Assembly: GCA_937901145.1 (NCBI GenBank)
Contig: CALCHE010000228.1
Coordinates: 12,336-76,335 of the forward strand
DNA length: 64,000 nucleotides
Source: an uncultured Clostridia bacterium
GTDB lineage: Bacteria > Bacillota > Clostridia > Oscillospirales > Acutalibacteraceae
Direction: 5' to 3'
The position numbers were made by a program, and so were the translations under genes. Positions 50,962 to 60,499 of the stretch are shown piece by piece; position 1 is the stretch's first letter, and every line of letters begins with the position of its first letter. Below the pieces are notes generated by a model. That model was not told the origin of the DNA. It saw nothing but the letters and a program-made list of their open reading frames with translations, and did no database searches.

Positions 50962-52494
50962 TTATTCTACGATTGAAACGCCTGTCATTTCTGCGGGCTG
51001 TTCAATGTTCATAATCTTGAGCATTGTGGGAGCGATGTCGCAGAGCTTACCGCCTTCACGGAGCTTACAGTCATAACCGCATACAACAAAGGGAACAGGG
51101 AATGTAGTGTGTGCAGTGAAGGGTGAGCCGTCTTCCTCGTACATTTTGTCAGCGTTACCATGGTCAGCTGTGATAAGCATTACGCCATCCATTTTCATAA
51201 CTGCATCGTAAACCTTGCCTACGCAGGTGTCGACAGCTTCAACTGCAGCCTTAGCAGCGTCAAAAATACCTGTATGACCGACCATATCACAGTTAGCAAA
51301 GTTAAGGATAATAGCGTCATATTTGCCGCTTCCGATAGCTTCAACTACCTTTTCTGTTACCTCGTAAGCGCTCATTTCGGGCTGCATATCATAGGTGGGA
51401 ACCTTGGGAGAAGCAACGAGGATTCTGTCCTCGCCTTCGTACTGCTTTTCTACACCACCGTTGAAGAAGAAGGTTACGTGAGCGTACTTTTCTGTTTCGG
51501 CGATTCTGAGCTGAGTTTTGCCCATTTTTGCCATATATTCACCAAAGGTATTTTCGAGAGTCTGAGGCTTGAATGCTACGTGAACGTTGGGCATTGTAGC
51601 GTCATACTGAGTCATACATACATAGTAGAGAGGGAAGAATCCGTTCTTTCTTTCAAAGCCGTCGAAGGCTTCGTCAACAAAGGTTCTGGTGATTTCTCTG
51701 GCTCTGTCGGGACGGAAGTTAAAGAATACAACGCTGTCGTTTGCTTTGATTTTGCCGTCTTCAGTGAGAACTGTGGGGAGAACGAATTCGTCAGTGAGGT
51801 TTTTACCCTCAGCGTCGATGGTTTCGTAGCTTTTTTTGATAGCTTCTACGCCACATTCAGCCTTGATACCCTCACCGTAAACCATAGCAGCATAAGCCTT
51901 ACCTACTCTGTCCCAACGGTTGTCTCTGTCCATAGCATAGTATCTGCCCATTACTGTGGCGATTTTGCCAAGACCGATTTCAGCAAGCTTATCGTAAGTT
52001 TCTTTAACATAATCTGCACCTGATGCGGGAGGAACGTCACGGCCGTCGAGGAAGCAGTGTACGAATACTTCTTTGACACCCATCTTCTTAGCAAGCTCGA
52101 TGATTGCATAAAGGTGTGTGTTATGTGAGTGAACACCGCCATCACTCATCAGACCCATAAGGTGAAGAGCTGAGCCGTTTTTAACGCAGTTTTCCATGGC
52201 ACCGCAGAGAGCCTCGTTTTCAAAGAAATCGCCGTCAGCGATTGACTTTGTGATTCTTGTAAGCTCCTGATAAACAACACGGCCTGCACCGATGTTGGTG
52301 TGACCTACTTCGCTGTTACCCATCTGACCGTCGGGAAGACCAACGTCCATACCTGATGCACCGATGAAGGTCATGGGGTTTTCATTCATAATTTTATCAA
52401 GATTAGGAGTTTCGGCAGCTACGATAGCATTACCGTATTCGGAAGGATTCTTACCGAAACCGTCCATAATGCAAAGTAAAACAGGTTTTTTCAT
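50962..52494 (-). CDS. gpmI: 2,3-bisphosphoglycerate-independent phosphoglycerate mutase
   Basis: GpmI interconverts 3- and 2-phosphoglycerate with two manganese ions. The 510-residue protein is full length, with CIMDGFGKNPSEYGNAI, the phosphorylated serine in MGNSEVGHTNIGAGRVVYQELTRI, HCFLDGRDVPP, RPDRAREITR and ITADHGNADKMYEEDGSPFTAHT. It is the third gene of the glycolytic run pgk-tpiA-gpmI. Confidence 0.98.
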   Translation of the reverse strand: MKKPVLLCIMDGFGKNPSEYGNAIVAAETPNLDKIMNENPMTFIGASGMDVGLPDGQMGNSEVGHTNIGAGRVVYQELTRITKSIADGDFFENEALCGAMENCVKNGSALHLMGLMSDGGVHSHNTHLYAIIELAKKMGVKEVFVHCFLDGRDVPPASGADYVKETYDKLAEIGLGKIATVMGRYYAMDRDNRWDRVGKAYAAMVYGEGIKAECGVEAIKKSYETIDAEGKNLTDEFVLPTVLTEDGKIKANDSVVFFNFRPDRAREITRTFVDEAFDGFERKNGFFPLYYVCMTQYDATMPNVHVAFKPQTLENTFGEYMAKMGKTQLRIAETEKYAHVTFFFNGGVEKQYEGEDRILVASPKVPTYDMQPEMSAYEVTEKVVEAIGSGKYDAIILNFANCDMVGHTGIFDAAKAAVEAVDTCVGKVYDAVMKMDGVMLITADHGNADKMYEEDGSPFTAHTTFPVPFVVCGYDCKLREGGKLCDIAPTMLKIMNIEQPAEMTGVSIVE

Positions 52495-52515
52495 TTGATT
52501 TATCCTTTCTTCATC

Positions 52516-52540
52516 AAAAAGGGGCTCTGTGAGCCCCTTT
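52516..52540 (-). terminator. Hairpin between tpiA and gpmI, possible partial terminator
   Basis: AGGGGCTC with GAGCCCCT forms a short perfect stem with a tight loop, followed on the minus strand by five T and then GATG. If read through, it sets pgk and tpiA above gpmI. Confidence 0.65.
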
Positions 52541-52555
52541 AAGTTTTAATAGAAT

Positions 52556-53329
52556 TTATTTCTGCTCGGAAGCAGCCTTAACGATTACAGAGAAATCTGC
52601 AGCCTTAAGTGATGCACCGCCGATGAGACCGCCGTCTACGTTTACCTTTGAAACGAGTTCAGCAGCGTTAGCAGCGTTCATTGAACCGCCGTACTGGATG
52701 GTAACAGTTTCAGCTACATCAGCACCGTAAGCTTCAGCGATAGCAGCACGGACATAACCGTTGCCTTCGTCAGCCTGGTCAGCAGTAGCAGTAACACCTG
52801 TACCGATAGCCCATACGGGTTCGTAAGCGATAACAACGTTTTTAAGCTCTTCAGCAGAAATGTTTGTGAGAGCCATCTTTGTCTGATACTTGAGGAGAGT
52901 TTCGGTATAGCCGAGTTCTCTCTGCTCGAGAGTTTCACCTACACAGATGATGGGCTTGAGGCCTGCCTTGATAGCAGCAAGAGAGCGAAGGTTTACAGTC
53001 TGGTCTGTTTCACCGAAGTACTGTCTTCTTTCGCTATGACCTACTACTACATATTCAACACCTGTTTCCTTGAGCATATCAGCAGAGATTTCGCCTGTGT
53101 ATGCACCGGAAGCTTTGAAATGTACGTTTTCAGCACCGATTTTGATGTTTGAACCCTTAGCTGCTTCGATTGCTGCAGCGATGTCTACGAAGGGAACGCA
53201 GAGAACAACTTCACAGTCAGCACCTGCTACGAGAGGCTTCATTTCCTCGATAAGAGCAGTGGTCTGAGAGGGAGTCATATTCATTTTCCAGTTACCGGCA
53301 ATTACTGCCTTTCTGAGAGTCTTGTTCAT
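52556..53329 (-). CDS. tpiA: Triosephosphate isomerase
   Basis: TpiA interconverts dihydroxyacetone phosphate and glyceraldehyde 3-phosphate. The 257-residue protein is full length, with AGNWKMN at the N-terminus, catalytic histidine in VVGHSERRQYFGE, catalytic glutamate in AYEPVWAIGTG and phosphate-binding IQYGGSMNAANA. It follows pgk by 25 bases. Confidence 0.98.
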   Translation of the reverse strand: MNKTLRKAVIAGNWKMNMTPSQTTALIEEMKPLVAGADCEVVLCVPFVDIAAAIEAAKGSNIKIGAENVHFKASGAYTGEISADMLKETGVEYVVVGHSERRQYFGETDQTVNLRSLAAIKAGLKPIICVGETLEQRELGYTETLLKYQTKMALTNISAEELKNVVIAYEPVWAIGTGVTATADQADEGNGYVRAAIAEAYGADVAETVTIQYGGSMNAANAAELVSKVNVDGGLIGGASLKAADFSVIVKAASEQK

Positions 53330-53354
53330 TTTTATTACTCCTTAATTTTTAATC

Positions 53355-54545
53355 TTATTTATCGTTGAGAGCTACTACACCGGGAAGATCCTTACCCTCG
53401 AGGAATTCGAGAGAAGCACCGCCACCTGTGGAGATGTGGCTCATTTTGTCTGCGAAGCCGAGCTTCTGAACAGCAGCAGCAGAGTCACCGCCGCCTACGA
53501 TGGAGATAGCACCGCTGTTTGCGATAGCTGTAGCAACTGCGATAGTACCTGAAGCGAAGTTTTTCCATTCGGATACACCCATAGGACCGTTCCAGATTAC
53601 TGTGCCTGCATCCTTAACAGCTTCTGCAAAGAGAGCTTCAGTTTTGGGACCGATGTCAAGGCCCATCCAACCGTCGGGGATTTTGTCAGAGTCAACAACC
53701 ATATTTTCGGTATCCTCTGCATATTCCTTACCAACTCTGTTATCGATGGGGATAAGGAAGTTAACGCCTTTAGCCTTAGCTGTGTCCATCATTTCCTTAG
53801 CCATGTCGATTTTGTCGGTTTCGCAGAGAGAAGTACCTACGGAGTAACCGAGAGCAGCAAAGAATGTATATGCCATACCGCCGCCTACGATAAGAGTATC
53901 AACTGTGTTGAGAAGGTTTGTGATAACGCCGATTTTGTCAGAAACCTTAGCACCGCCGAGGATAGCAACGAGAGGTCTCTTCGGATTTTCGAGAGCACCG
54001 CCGATGTATTCGAGCTCTTTTCTGATAAGGAAGCCGCCGACTGCGGGAAGGTAATCAGCTACACCTGTGGTGGAGGAGTGAGCTCTGTGAGCGGAACCGA
54101 AAGCATCATTTACATAAATTTCTGCAAGAGAAGCAAGAGCTTTGCTGAAATCAGCATCGTTCTTTGTTTCTTCAGCGTGGAAACGTACGTTTTCGAGAAG
54201 AAGAACTTCGCCTTCCTGAAGGTCAGCTGCGAGAGCCTGTGCACTTTCGCCTACAACATCCTTAGCCATTTTAACTTCTTTACCGATGAGTTCACCGAGT
54301 CTTACAGCTACGGGAGCAAGAGAAAATTCGGGCTTGAATTCACCCTTGGGTCTGCCGAGGTGTGAGCAAAGGATAAGCTTTGCGCCTTTTTCGAGAAGGT
54401 AGTTGATTGTGGGTAAAGAAGCAACGATTCTCTTGTCACTTGTGATAACACCGTTTTCCATTTTTACGTTGAAATCGCAGCGAACAAGGACTTTTTTGCC
54501 TTTTACGTCAATGTCTTCAACTGATTTTTTGTTCAATACGTTCAT
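53355..54545 (-). CDS. pgk: Phosphoglycerate kinase
   Basis: Pgk makes ATP and 3-phosphoglycerate from 1,3-bisphosphoglycerate. The 396-residue protein has [63 protein letters not shown] and the C-terminal [35 protein letters not shown] chose the ATG preceded by GAAAGGAAAG, which gives the normal family length; an upstream in-frame extension does not fit it. It is the first gene of the glycolytic operon. Confidence 0.97.
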   Translation of the reverse strand: MNVLNKKSVEDIDVKGKKVLVRCDFNVKMENGVITSDKRIVASLPTINYLLEKGAKLILCSHLGRPKGEFKPEFSLAPVAVRLGELIGKEVKMAKDVVGESAQALAADLQEGEVLLLENVRFHAEETKNDADFSKALASLAEIYVNDAFGSAHRAHSSTTGVADYLPAVGGFLIRKELEYIGGALENPKRPLVAILGGAKVSDKIGVITNLLNTVDTLIVGGGMAYTFFAALGYSVGTSLCETDKIDMAKEMMDTAKAKGVNFLIPIDNRVGKEYAEDTENMVVDSDKIPDGWMGLDIGPKTEALFAEAVKDAGTVIWNGPMGVSEWKNFASGTIAVATAIANSGAISIVGGGDSAAAVQKLGFADKMSHISTGGGASLEFLEGKDLPGVVALNDK

Positions 54546-54597
54546 TTCTTTCTTTCCTTTCGTATTAAGCGTTTTATGTATTATCATACCACCGATT

Positions 54598-54626
54598 ATT
54601 TTATATCATTAAAGGAATTTTTTCAA
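54598..54626 (-). promoter_or_regulatory. Promoter of the pgk operon
   Basis: On the minus strand TTGAAA (54626-54621), a 17-nt spacer, and TAAAAT (54603-54598). Confidence 0.7.
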
Positions 54627-54715
54627 GTGTTTACGTTAAAATTAATGAGGCTTTATGCACTTTTTATCATTTTAAACTCTTTTCCTTTATATGTAGAGTA
54701 AAATGTTGTGTAAAA

Positions 54716-55327
54716 TTACTTTGTAGGAACGGTTTCCGTTCGTATTTTAGTCGTGTCACCGTACATTGGTCTGCTTTCGGGTTTTTCTGTTTCGGGAACA
54801 TAGTTCAGATATGTGTTATAGATTATAAACTCCGAGCCGAGTGAAGCTGAATGGTACACAAAGTGAAAATTATCCTTTGTTTTTGTCAGCTCTCCTTTGT
54901 ATTCATAGGATTTCTTTTCGTAAAGCTGCATCTGATTTATTATATCTTCCGAAATATTTTCATCGTATCCCGTAATGGCCTGCACGGATGAAGATACTAT
55001 CCTGATAAAGATATTTATGTCGTCCGTTGTTACAGGCTTTTCATTTGCATTTTCGTCATATTTGGGCAGATATATTCTGACCTCTCCGATTTTATTGTTT
55101 TCTGTTGGTGTAAGCTTAAGCATTACAACTGAATTTTCTGTGTCGAAACAGGTGTAAAAGTAATTATCTTTTTCTGACTCTCCGATAAAGAAATCCTCAG
55201 GGCTAAGCACAGAATATGTAAATCTTTCCGTAAATCCGTACAGATCCATAAATTCTTCTCTGGCGCATCCGCACAGAATAGAAAATAATAAAAGTAGTAG
55301 GGCGGTTTTCAGAATAATTCTTTTCAT
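54716..55327 (-). CDS. Lipoprotein of unknown function
   Basis: The 203-residue protein has a lipoprotein signal peptide with lipobox LCGC at about residues 18-21 (cysteine in CGCAREE). The mature part has no membrane helix and mixes acidic and polar residues with no recognised domain. The tail is Pro/Thr/Arg-rich (PTK end). It lies between two terminator or promoter regions as a single gene. Membrane anchoring is supported; the role is unknown. Confidence 0.75.
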   Translation of the reverse strand: MKRIILKTALLLLLFSILCGCAREEFMDLYGFTERFTYSVLSPEDFFIGESEKDNYFYTCFDTENSVVMLKLTPTENNKIGEVRIYLPKYDENANEKPVTTDDINIFIRIVSSSVQAITGYDENISEDIINQMQLYEKKSYEYKGELTKTKDNFHFVYHSASLGSEFIIYNTYLNYVPETEKPESRPMYGDTTKIRTETVPTK

Positions 55328-55380
55328 AAAAATTCATTCTCCATGAAATATTTTAATAATTAATACTCGGTAAAAGATAA

Positions 55381-55415
55381 AAAAATACCGCTTCGGTCAG
55401 CCGAAGCGGTAAAAA
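55381..55415 (-). terminator. Intrinsic terminator of the GH13 gene
   Basis: TACCGCTTCGG, loop of four, CCGAAGCGGTA, then a T run on the minus strand. An 11-bp perfect stem. Confidence 0.93.
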
Positions 55416-55417
55416 AC

Positions 55418-57313
55418 TTATCTTAATTTGTAAACATTTGCTTCAAAGGGAGCAAGGCTGTCACTGTCAGAAAGACGGACATTGGTAATAAGCTTATTGA
55501 AGCCGTTTGTGGTTATGGGCTTTTTCTGAACTGAGGGAGTTAGATTGATTTCGATAAAGTATGTTCCTTTATCACTTATGCGGTAATAGGTAAGAACATT
55601 TTTCCATTTTTCTTTTGCGAGCTTGAAGTCGCCGTAAACGAGCGTATCATCGCTGTGACGGAGCTCGATCATTTTGCGGTAGAAATTAAGGACAGAATCT
55701 TTGTCTTTTTCTTCTGTAGCCACATTGATTCTCTTGTACCCGGGAATAACCTCTATCCAGGGAGTGCCCGTGGTAAAACCTGCATTATCTTCAGAAGTCC
55801 AGCACATTGGGGTTCTGCCGTTATCTCGGCTACCTGCTTTGAGAACGCGGTAAACTTCATTTTTGTCTGTGCCTTTTTCAGTTTCCTGTTTGTAGTAGTT
55901 GAGAGTTTCTACATCTCTGAAATCGTCGATGCTTTCGAACTTTGAGTTTGTCATACCGATTTCCTGACCCTGATATACGAAGGGAACGCCCTTGAAGGTC
56001 ATCTGCATAACGGCTAAAAGCTTACTCAGCTCATCTCTGTACATTCCGTCGGGGCATACCTTGCTTGCCATTCTGGTGGTGTCGTGGTTTTCGAAAAAGA
56101 CTGTAGGCCAGCAATGGTTTCCGTAATCAAGCTGCCATTTTACCATTTCCTTTGCCATGGGGCGAAGGTCATACCTGTACTCGGAAAAACGTTTTTTGCC
56201 GGGATTTTCTATATGATCAAATGCGAAAACAACATTAAGCTCCTTGCGGTAATCACCTGTCATAAGCTTACTCATTTCGATGCCTGTTCCCTGACATTCA
56301 CCTACGGTGAAGGCATCATACTTATTGAAGGTGTTTTCAGCCATTTCGTGAAGATATTTATGAAGTCTCGGTCCGTAGAAATAGTGCTCTACACCCTTAA
56401 CACCCATCATTGCACCGATAGTATCATTACCGTCAGGAAGGCCGTCTGTCTTGGAAATAAAGCTGATAACGTCAAGTCTGAAGCCGTCAACACCTTTTTC
56501 GAGCCAGCGGTTGACCATTTTATAAAGGTCCTGTCTTAATGCTTCGTTTTCCCAGTTGAAATCCATCTGCTTTGAGGAGAAGAGGTGTAAAGCCCACTGC
56601 TTTCTTTCGGGATAATAATTCCAAGCCTTACCGCTGAAAATGCTTTCCCAGTTATTGGGAGGGGTGTTCTCGTCTCCGTCACGCCAGATATAGTAGTCCC
56701 TGTAAGGAGAATCGGGATCGCTTACAGATGAACGGAACCATTCGTGCTCGTCTGAGCTGTGATTTATAACCAGGTCCATAATGAGCTTCATATCACGCTT
56801 ATGCATTTCAGAAAGGAGCTCGTCGAAGTCCTCCATAGTTCCGAACTCTTCCATTATTTTTTCATAGTTTCTGATGTCATAGCCGTTGTCATCGTTTGGT
56901 GAGTCATATATCGGACTGCACCATATAGCATTTATACCCAGCCCTTTAAGATAGTCGAGTTTTTCGATGATGCCGCGAAGGTCACCGATACCGTCACCGT
57001 TTGAGTCCTTGAAGGAACGGGGATAAATCTGATAAAATACGGATTCCTTCCACCATTTTCTTTCGATGGGAGCATCGTCCTCGAGGGGAGTGTCCTGCTC
57101 ACTGTTAAGGATACCTAAAAGAGAATTGATAAAATCTTCGCTGATTTTACCTCTTGAGAGCTTAATTATTTTTTCAAGAGTTAACTTGGAAAGAGGACCT
57201 TTTCTGAGAAAATCTCCGCTGAGACCTACAGAATAGAGAGCTTTCATAATTATGTCGTGACCTGCGGGAGTAGCGATAATTTCAGAAATCGGTGTATTTT
57301 TGTTTACTAACAT
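55418..57313 (-). CDS. GH13 alpha-glucosidase (oligo-1,6-glucosidase type) with N-terminal extension
   Basis: The 631-residue enzyme cleaves alpha-glucosidic bonds of short oligosaccharides in the cytosol. The GH13_31-like domain starts near residue 86 (WWKESVFYQIYPRSFKDSNGDGIGDL). It has nucleophile Asp in GVDGFRLDVISF, acid/base Glu in FTVGECQGTG and the Asp of FFENHDTTR. It has no signal peptide. The first 85 residues are an extra helical domain (ISEIIATPAGHDIIMKALYS, then KGPLSKLTLEKIIKLSRGKIS) not normal for the family. Confidence 0.93.
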   Translation of the reverse strand: MLVNKNTPISEIIATPAGHDIIMKALYSVGLSGDFLRKGPLSKLTLEKIIKLSRGKISEDFINSLLGILNSEQDTPLEDDAPIERKWWKESVFYQIYPRSFKDSNGDGIGDLRGIIEKLDYLKGLGINAIWCSPIYDSPNDDNGYDIRNYEKIMEEFGTMEDFDELLSEMHKRDMKLIMDLVINHSSDEHEWFRSSVSDPDSPYRDYYIWRDGDENTPPNNWESIFSGKAWNYYPERKQWALHLFSSKQMDFNWENEALRQDLYKMVNRWLEKGVDGFRLDVISFISKTDGLPDGNDTIGAMMGVKGVEHYFYGPRLHKYLHEMAENTFNKYDAFTVGECQGTGIEMSKLMTGDYRKELNVVFAFDHIENPGKKRFSEYRYDLRPMAKEMVKWQLDYGNHCWPTVFFENHDTTRMASKVCPDGMYRDELSKLLAVMQMTFKGVPFVYQGQEIGMTNSKFESIDDFRDVETLNYYKQETEKGTDKNEVYRVLKAGSRDNGRTPMCWTSEDNAGFTTGTPWIEVIPGYKRINVATEEKDKDSVLNFYRKMIELRHSDDTLVYGDFKLAKEKWKNVLTYYRISDKGTYFIEINLTPSVQKKPITTNGFNKLITNVRLSDSDSLAPFEANVYKLR

Positions 57314-57389
57314 ATTTTACCTCCAATAATTGTTGTGTTTACATAATAAACTAAATAATGATTTTTTACAATAGAACGGCTTAATTTAT

Positions 57390-57418
57390 TTGACATTTTC
57401 TTTTATACATTGTAAAAT
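57390..57418 (+). promoter_or_regulatory. Promoter of the deoC operon
   Basis: TTGACA at 57390-57395, a 17-nt spacer, and TAAAAT at 57413-57418. Confidence 0.8.
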
Positions 57419-57449
57419 TGATTTATAAATTTTATTACGGAGGAAAATT

Positions 57450-58115
57450 ATGGATATAAAAGAAATATTATCAAAGGTAGATCATACAGTTCTTTCTCAG
57501 GGTGCTACATGGGATGACATTAAAAATCTTTGTGATGACGGAATGAGATATTCCTGTGCGAGTGTTTGTATTCCGCCCTCATATGTAAAAAAAGCAAAAG
57601 ACTATGTAGGTGATAATCTTAAAATATGTACGGTTATCGGCTTTCCTAACGGTTATAATACTACTGCAGTCAAATGCTTCGAAACCGCTTCAGCAGTTAA
57701 AGACGGTGCAGATGAAATCGATATGGTTATCAACATCGGTATGCTTAAGGATAAAAGATACGATGATGTTCTCGAAGAAATAAAATCCGTTAAAAAAGCC
57801 TGTGACGGTAAGCTCCTCAAGGTAATCATCGAAACCTGTCTTCTCACTGAGGAAGAAAAGGTCAGAATGTGCAAAATAGTTTCAGCATCAGGTGCAGATT
57901 ACATTAAAACCTCTACAGGTTTTTCTACAGGCGGTGCTACCAGAGAGGATATAAAGCTTTTCAGTGAAAATGTAGAGAACGGACTTCACATAAAAGCAGC
58001 AGGCGGAATTTCAAGTATTAAAGATGCAGAAGATATGCTTTCGCTCGGCGCTGACAGACTCGGTACGAGCAGAATAGTCAAAATAGTAAAGAATGAACAG
58101 GGAAGCGGTTATTAA
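57450..58115 (+). CDS. deoC: Deoxyribose-phosphate aldolase
   Basis: DeoC splits deoxyribose 5-phosphate into glyceraldehyde 3-phosphate and acetaldehyde. The 221-residue protein has VDHTVLSQGATWDDI, the proton-relay EIDMVINIG region, the catalytic Schiff-base lysine in DYIKTSTGFSTGGAT, and GADRLGTSR. AGGAGG-type ribosome binding site (GGAGGAAAATT). It is the first gene of deoC-deoD-deoB-cdd. Confidence 0.97.
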   Translation: MDIKEILSKVDHTVLSQGATWDDIKNLCDDGMRYSCASVCIPPSYVKKAKDYVGDNLKICTVIGFPNGYNTTAVKCFETASAVKDGADEIDMVINIGMLKDKRYDDVLEEIKSVKKACDGKLLKVIIETCLLTEEEKVRMCKIVSASGADYIKTSTGFSTGGATREDIKLFSENVENGLHIKAAGGISSIKDAEDMLSLGADRLGTSRIVKIVKNEQGSGY

Positions 58116-58137
58116 TCATTATTCAGGAGGTAATGTT

Positions 58138-58866
58138 ATGTCAGTTTCTACTCCGCATATTAATCTTAAAGAGGGGACATCCTTCGCGAAAACAGTTCTT
58201 ATGCCCGGTGATCCTCTCAGAGCGAAATTTATTGCAGAAAATTTTCTCGAAAACGCTGAACTCATAAATAATGTCAGAGGTATTCAGGGTTACACAGGCA
58301 ACTATAATGGGCACAGAGTTTCTGTTATGGCAAGCGGAATGGGTATGCCTTCCATAGGTATTTATTCACACGAGCTTTATAATTTTTTCGGTGTCGAAAA
58401 TATTATCCGCGTAGGCTCTGCAGGCGGTCTTTCAGATAAAGTTAAGCTCCGTGATATTGTGGCAGGCATCGGTGCAAACACAAATTCAAATTTCGGTGCA
58501 CAGTTTGGTGTAACAGGTACCGTAGCACCTACCTGTTCTTTTGAGCTTCTTACTGCTGCGACTGAAAGTGCCAAAGAGCTCGGTATAGATATGAAGGTGG
58601 GTAATCTTTACTCTTCCGATACCTTTTATGATTTTGACGAAGAATGTAACAGAAAATGGGCGAATGCAGGCTCTATTGCCGTAGAAATGGAAGCGGCAGC
58701 TCTTTATCTTAATGCTATGAGAGCCGGAAAAAGAGCTCTTGCTATCTGCACTATTTCCGATATGCCCTTCACAGGTGAAGGCTGTACTGCCGAAGAGAGA
58801 CAGAACACCTTCACGGATATGATGAAGATAGCACTTGAAACCGCAGTCAGAATGGATAAAGAATAA
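58138..58866 (+). CDS. deoD: Purine-nucleoside phosphorylase (DeoD type)
   Basis: DeoD phosphorolyses purine (deoxy)nucleosides to base and (deoxy)ribose 1-phosphate. The 242-residue protein is full length, with MPGDPLRAKFIAENFL, the signature GMGMPSIGIYSHELYNFFGVENIIRVGSAGG, and VEMEAAALY. I chose the ATG preceded by AGGAGG; the upstream in-frame extension overlaps deoC. It is co-transcribed with deoC and deoB. Confidence 0.97.
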   Translation: MSVSTPHINLKEGTSFAKTVLMPGDPLRAKFIAENFLENAELINNVRGIQGYTGNYNGHRVSVMASGMGMPSIGIYSHELYNFFGVENIIRVGSAGGLSDKVKLRDIVAGIGANTNSNFGAQFGVTGTVAPTCSFELLTAATESAKELGIDMKVGNLYSSDTFYDFDEECNRKWANAGSIAVEMEAAALYLNAMRAGKRALAICTISDMPFTGEGCTAEERQNTFTDMMKIALETAVRMDKE

Positions 58867-58885
58867 TATATTTTTTGGAGAAACT

Positions 58886-60058
58886 ATGAAAGCAGAACGA
58901 ATCTTTTTAGTCGTACTCGACAGCGTGGGTATCGGTGAAATGCCCGACTCTCATCTTTACGGTGATGAAGGAAGCAACACACTTAAGACCTGTTATATGC
59001 AGGAAGATTTCAACATTCCGGAGCTTAGAAAAAGCGGACTTTTCAATATTGACGGAATTGATTATGATGAAGGTGTCTCTTCTCCTGACAGTGCATACGG
59101 ACGCTTTGCGGAAGCCTCGAAAGGTAAAGACACCACTACGGGTCATTGGGAAATAGCGGGTATAATTTCCGAAAAGCCTTTTCCGACCTATCCTTACGGT
59201 TTTCCTGAGGATGTGCTGCAGAAATTTACCGAGGCTACAGGCAGGGGAGTACTCTGCAATAAGCCTTATTCAGGCACAAAGGTTATTGAGGACTACGGTA
59301 AAGAGCATATTGAAACAGGAAATTTGATTGTTTATACTTCCGCTGACAGCGTTTTTCAGATTGCTGCTCACGAGGAAAAAGTACCTCTCAGTGAGCTTTA
59401 TACCTGCTGTGAAAAAGCGAGAGAAATACTCAAGGACGAGCACGCGGTAGGTAGGGTTATAGCGAGACCCTTTACAGGTGAATATCCGAATTTTACACGA
59501 ACACCTAACCGCCACGATTATTCTCTTTTACCTCCGACAGATACGGTTATCGATTTGCTGGAACGAGAGGGCTTTGCTACGATTCCTATCGGAAAAATTT
59601 TTGATATTTTCGCAGGGAAAGGCTTTAAGGAGTCTAATCCTACCAAATCTAATTCCGACGGAATGCGTCTTACCTGTGAATATCAGAAAAAGGATTTTAG
59701 GGGACTCTGCTTTACTAATTTAGTTGATTTTGATATGTATTACGGGCACCGTAACGATGCAAAGGGTTATGCAAAGGCTCTTATGGAGTTTGACAGATGG
59801 CTCACGGAGTTCAAAAAGAATATGAAAAAGGGCGACGTACTTTTTATCACAGCTGATCACGGCTGTGACCCTGAAACAGAAAGCACGGATCATTCGAGAG
59901 AATATGTACCTCTTCTGGTACACGGAGACGGGATTAAAAGCATTAACCTCGGTACGAGACAAACCTTTGCAGATATAGGAAAAACCATAGCTGATTTCTT
60001 TGGCGTTGACGGTGAAATAAGCGGAAAAAGCTTTAAAAATGAAATTACGGGAGAATAA
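58886..60058 (+). CDS. deoB: Phosphopentomutase
   Basis: DeoB converts (deoxy)ribose 1-phosphate to the 5-phosphate with manganese. The 390-residue protein has VVLDSVGIGEMPDSHLYGDEGSNTL, GKDTTTGHWEIAG, the catalytic threonine region and the C-terminal ITADHGCDPETESTDHSREYVPLLVHG metal site. I chose the ATG preceded by GGAG; an upstream extension overlaps deoD. It links DeoD and the pyrimidine phosphorylase to DeoC. Confidence 0.97.
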   Translation: MKAERIFLVVLDSVGIGEMPDSHLYGDEGSNTLKTCYMQEDFNIPELRKSGLFNIDGIDYDEGVSSPDSAYGRFAEASKGKDTTTGHWEIAGIISEKPFPTYPYGFPEDVLQKFTEATGRGVLCNKPYSGTKVIEDYGKEHIETGNLIVYTSADSVFQIAAHEEKVPLSELYTCCEKAREILKDEHAVGRVIARPFTGEYPNFTRTPNRHDYSLLPPTDTVIDLLEREGFATIPIGKIFDIFAGKGFKESNPTKSNSDGMRLTCEYQKKDFRGLCFTNLVDFDMYYGHRNDAKGYAKALMEFDRWLTEFKKNMKKGDVLFITADHGCDPETESTDHSREYVPLLVHGDGIKSINLGTRQTFADIGKTIADFFGVDGEISGKSFKNEITGE

Positions 60059-60061
60059 AAA

Positions 60062-60469
60062 ATGAAGGACGCAGAACTTATCTCTTTAGCGAAAAAGGCT
60101 GCTGAAAAAGCCTACGTTCCCTATTCGGGATATACGGTAGGTGCGGCACTACTTACAGAAGACGGAAGGGTTTATCTCGGCTGTAACATAGAAAATGCAG
60201 CCTACGGCCCTACTAACTGTGCAGAAAGAACAGCCTTTTTTAAAGCTGTCAGTGAAGGAGAGAGAAAATTCGTTGCTATAGCCGTAGTCGGCGGAAAGGA
60301 TCTCGATTTTAAGGATTATTTTACACCCTGTGGTGTTTGCAGGCAGGTTATGGCTGAATTCTGTGATGAAAGCTTCCGTGTGCTGGTTGGAAAAAACGGT
60401 GACGAATATCTTTCTCTTACTCTCGGAGACATTCTTCCTTATTCTTTTTCGACCGAAAAACTGAAATAA
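60062..60469 (+). CDS. cdd: Cytidine deaminase
   Basis: Cdd deaminates cytidine and deoxycytidine to the uridine forms. The 135-residue protein has GCNIENAAYGPTNCAERTAFFKA with the catalytic glutamate and first zinc cysteine, and TPCGVCRQVMAEFC with the other two zinc cysteines. It lies three bases after deoB and ends the operon. Confidence 0.97.
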   Translation: MKDAELISLAKKAAEKAYVPYSGYTVGAALLTEDGRVYLGCNIENAAYGPTNCAERTAFFKAVSEGERKFVAIAVVGGKDLDFKDYFTPCGVCRQVMAEFCDESFRVLVGKNGDEYLSLTLGDILPYSFSTEKLK

Positions 60470-60473
60470 TTAA

Positions 60474-60499
60474 AGAGGCTTCAAGCCTCTTTTTCTTTT
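60474..60499. terminator. Terminator between cdd and sigG
   Basis: AGAGGCTT with AAGCCTCT in a tight hairpin, then TTTTTCTTTT on the plus strand. It separates the convergent cdd and sigG genes. Confidence 0.85.

Noticed and set aside
51160..52023. 287-codon open frame opposite gpmI
   Set aside because: It overlaps a certain gpmI gene, has no plausible ribosome binding site and shows no domain; it is a codon-bias shadow.
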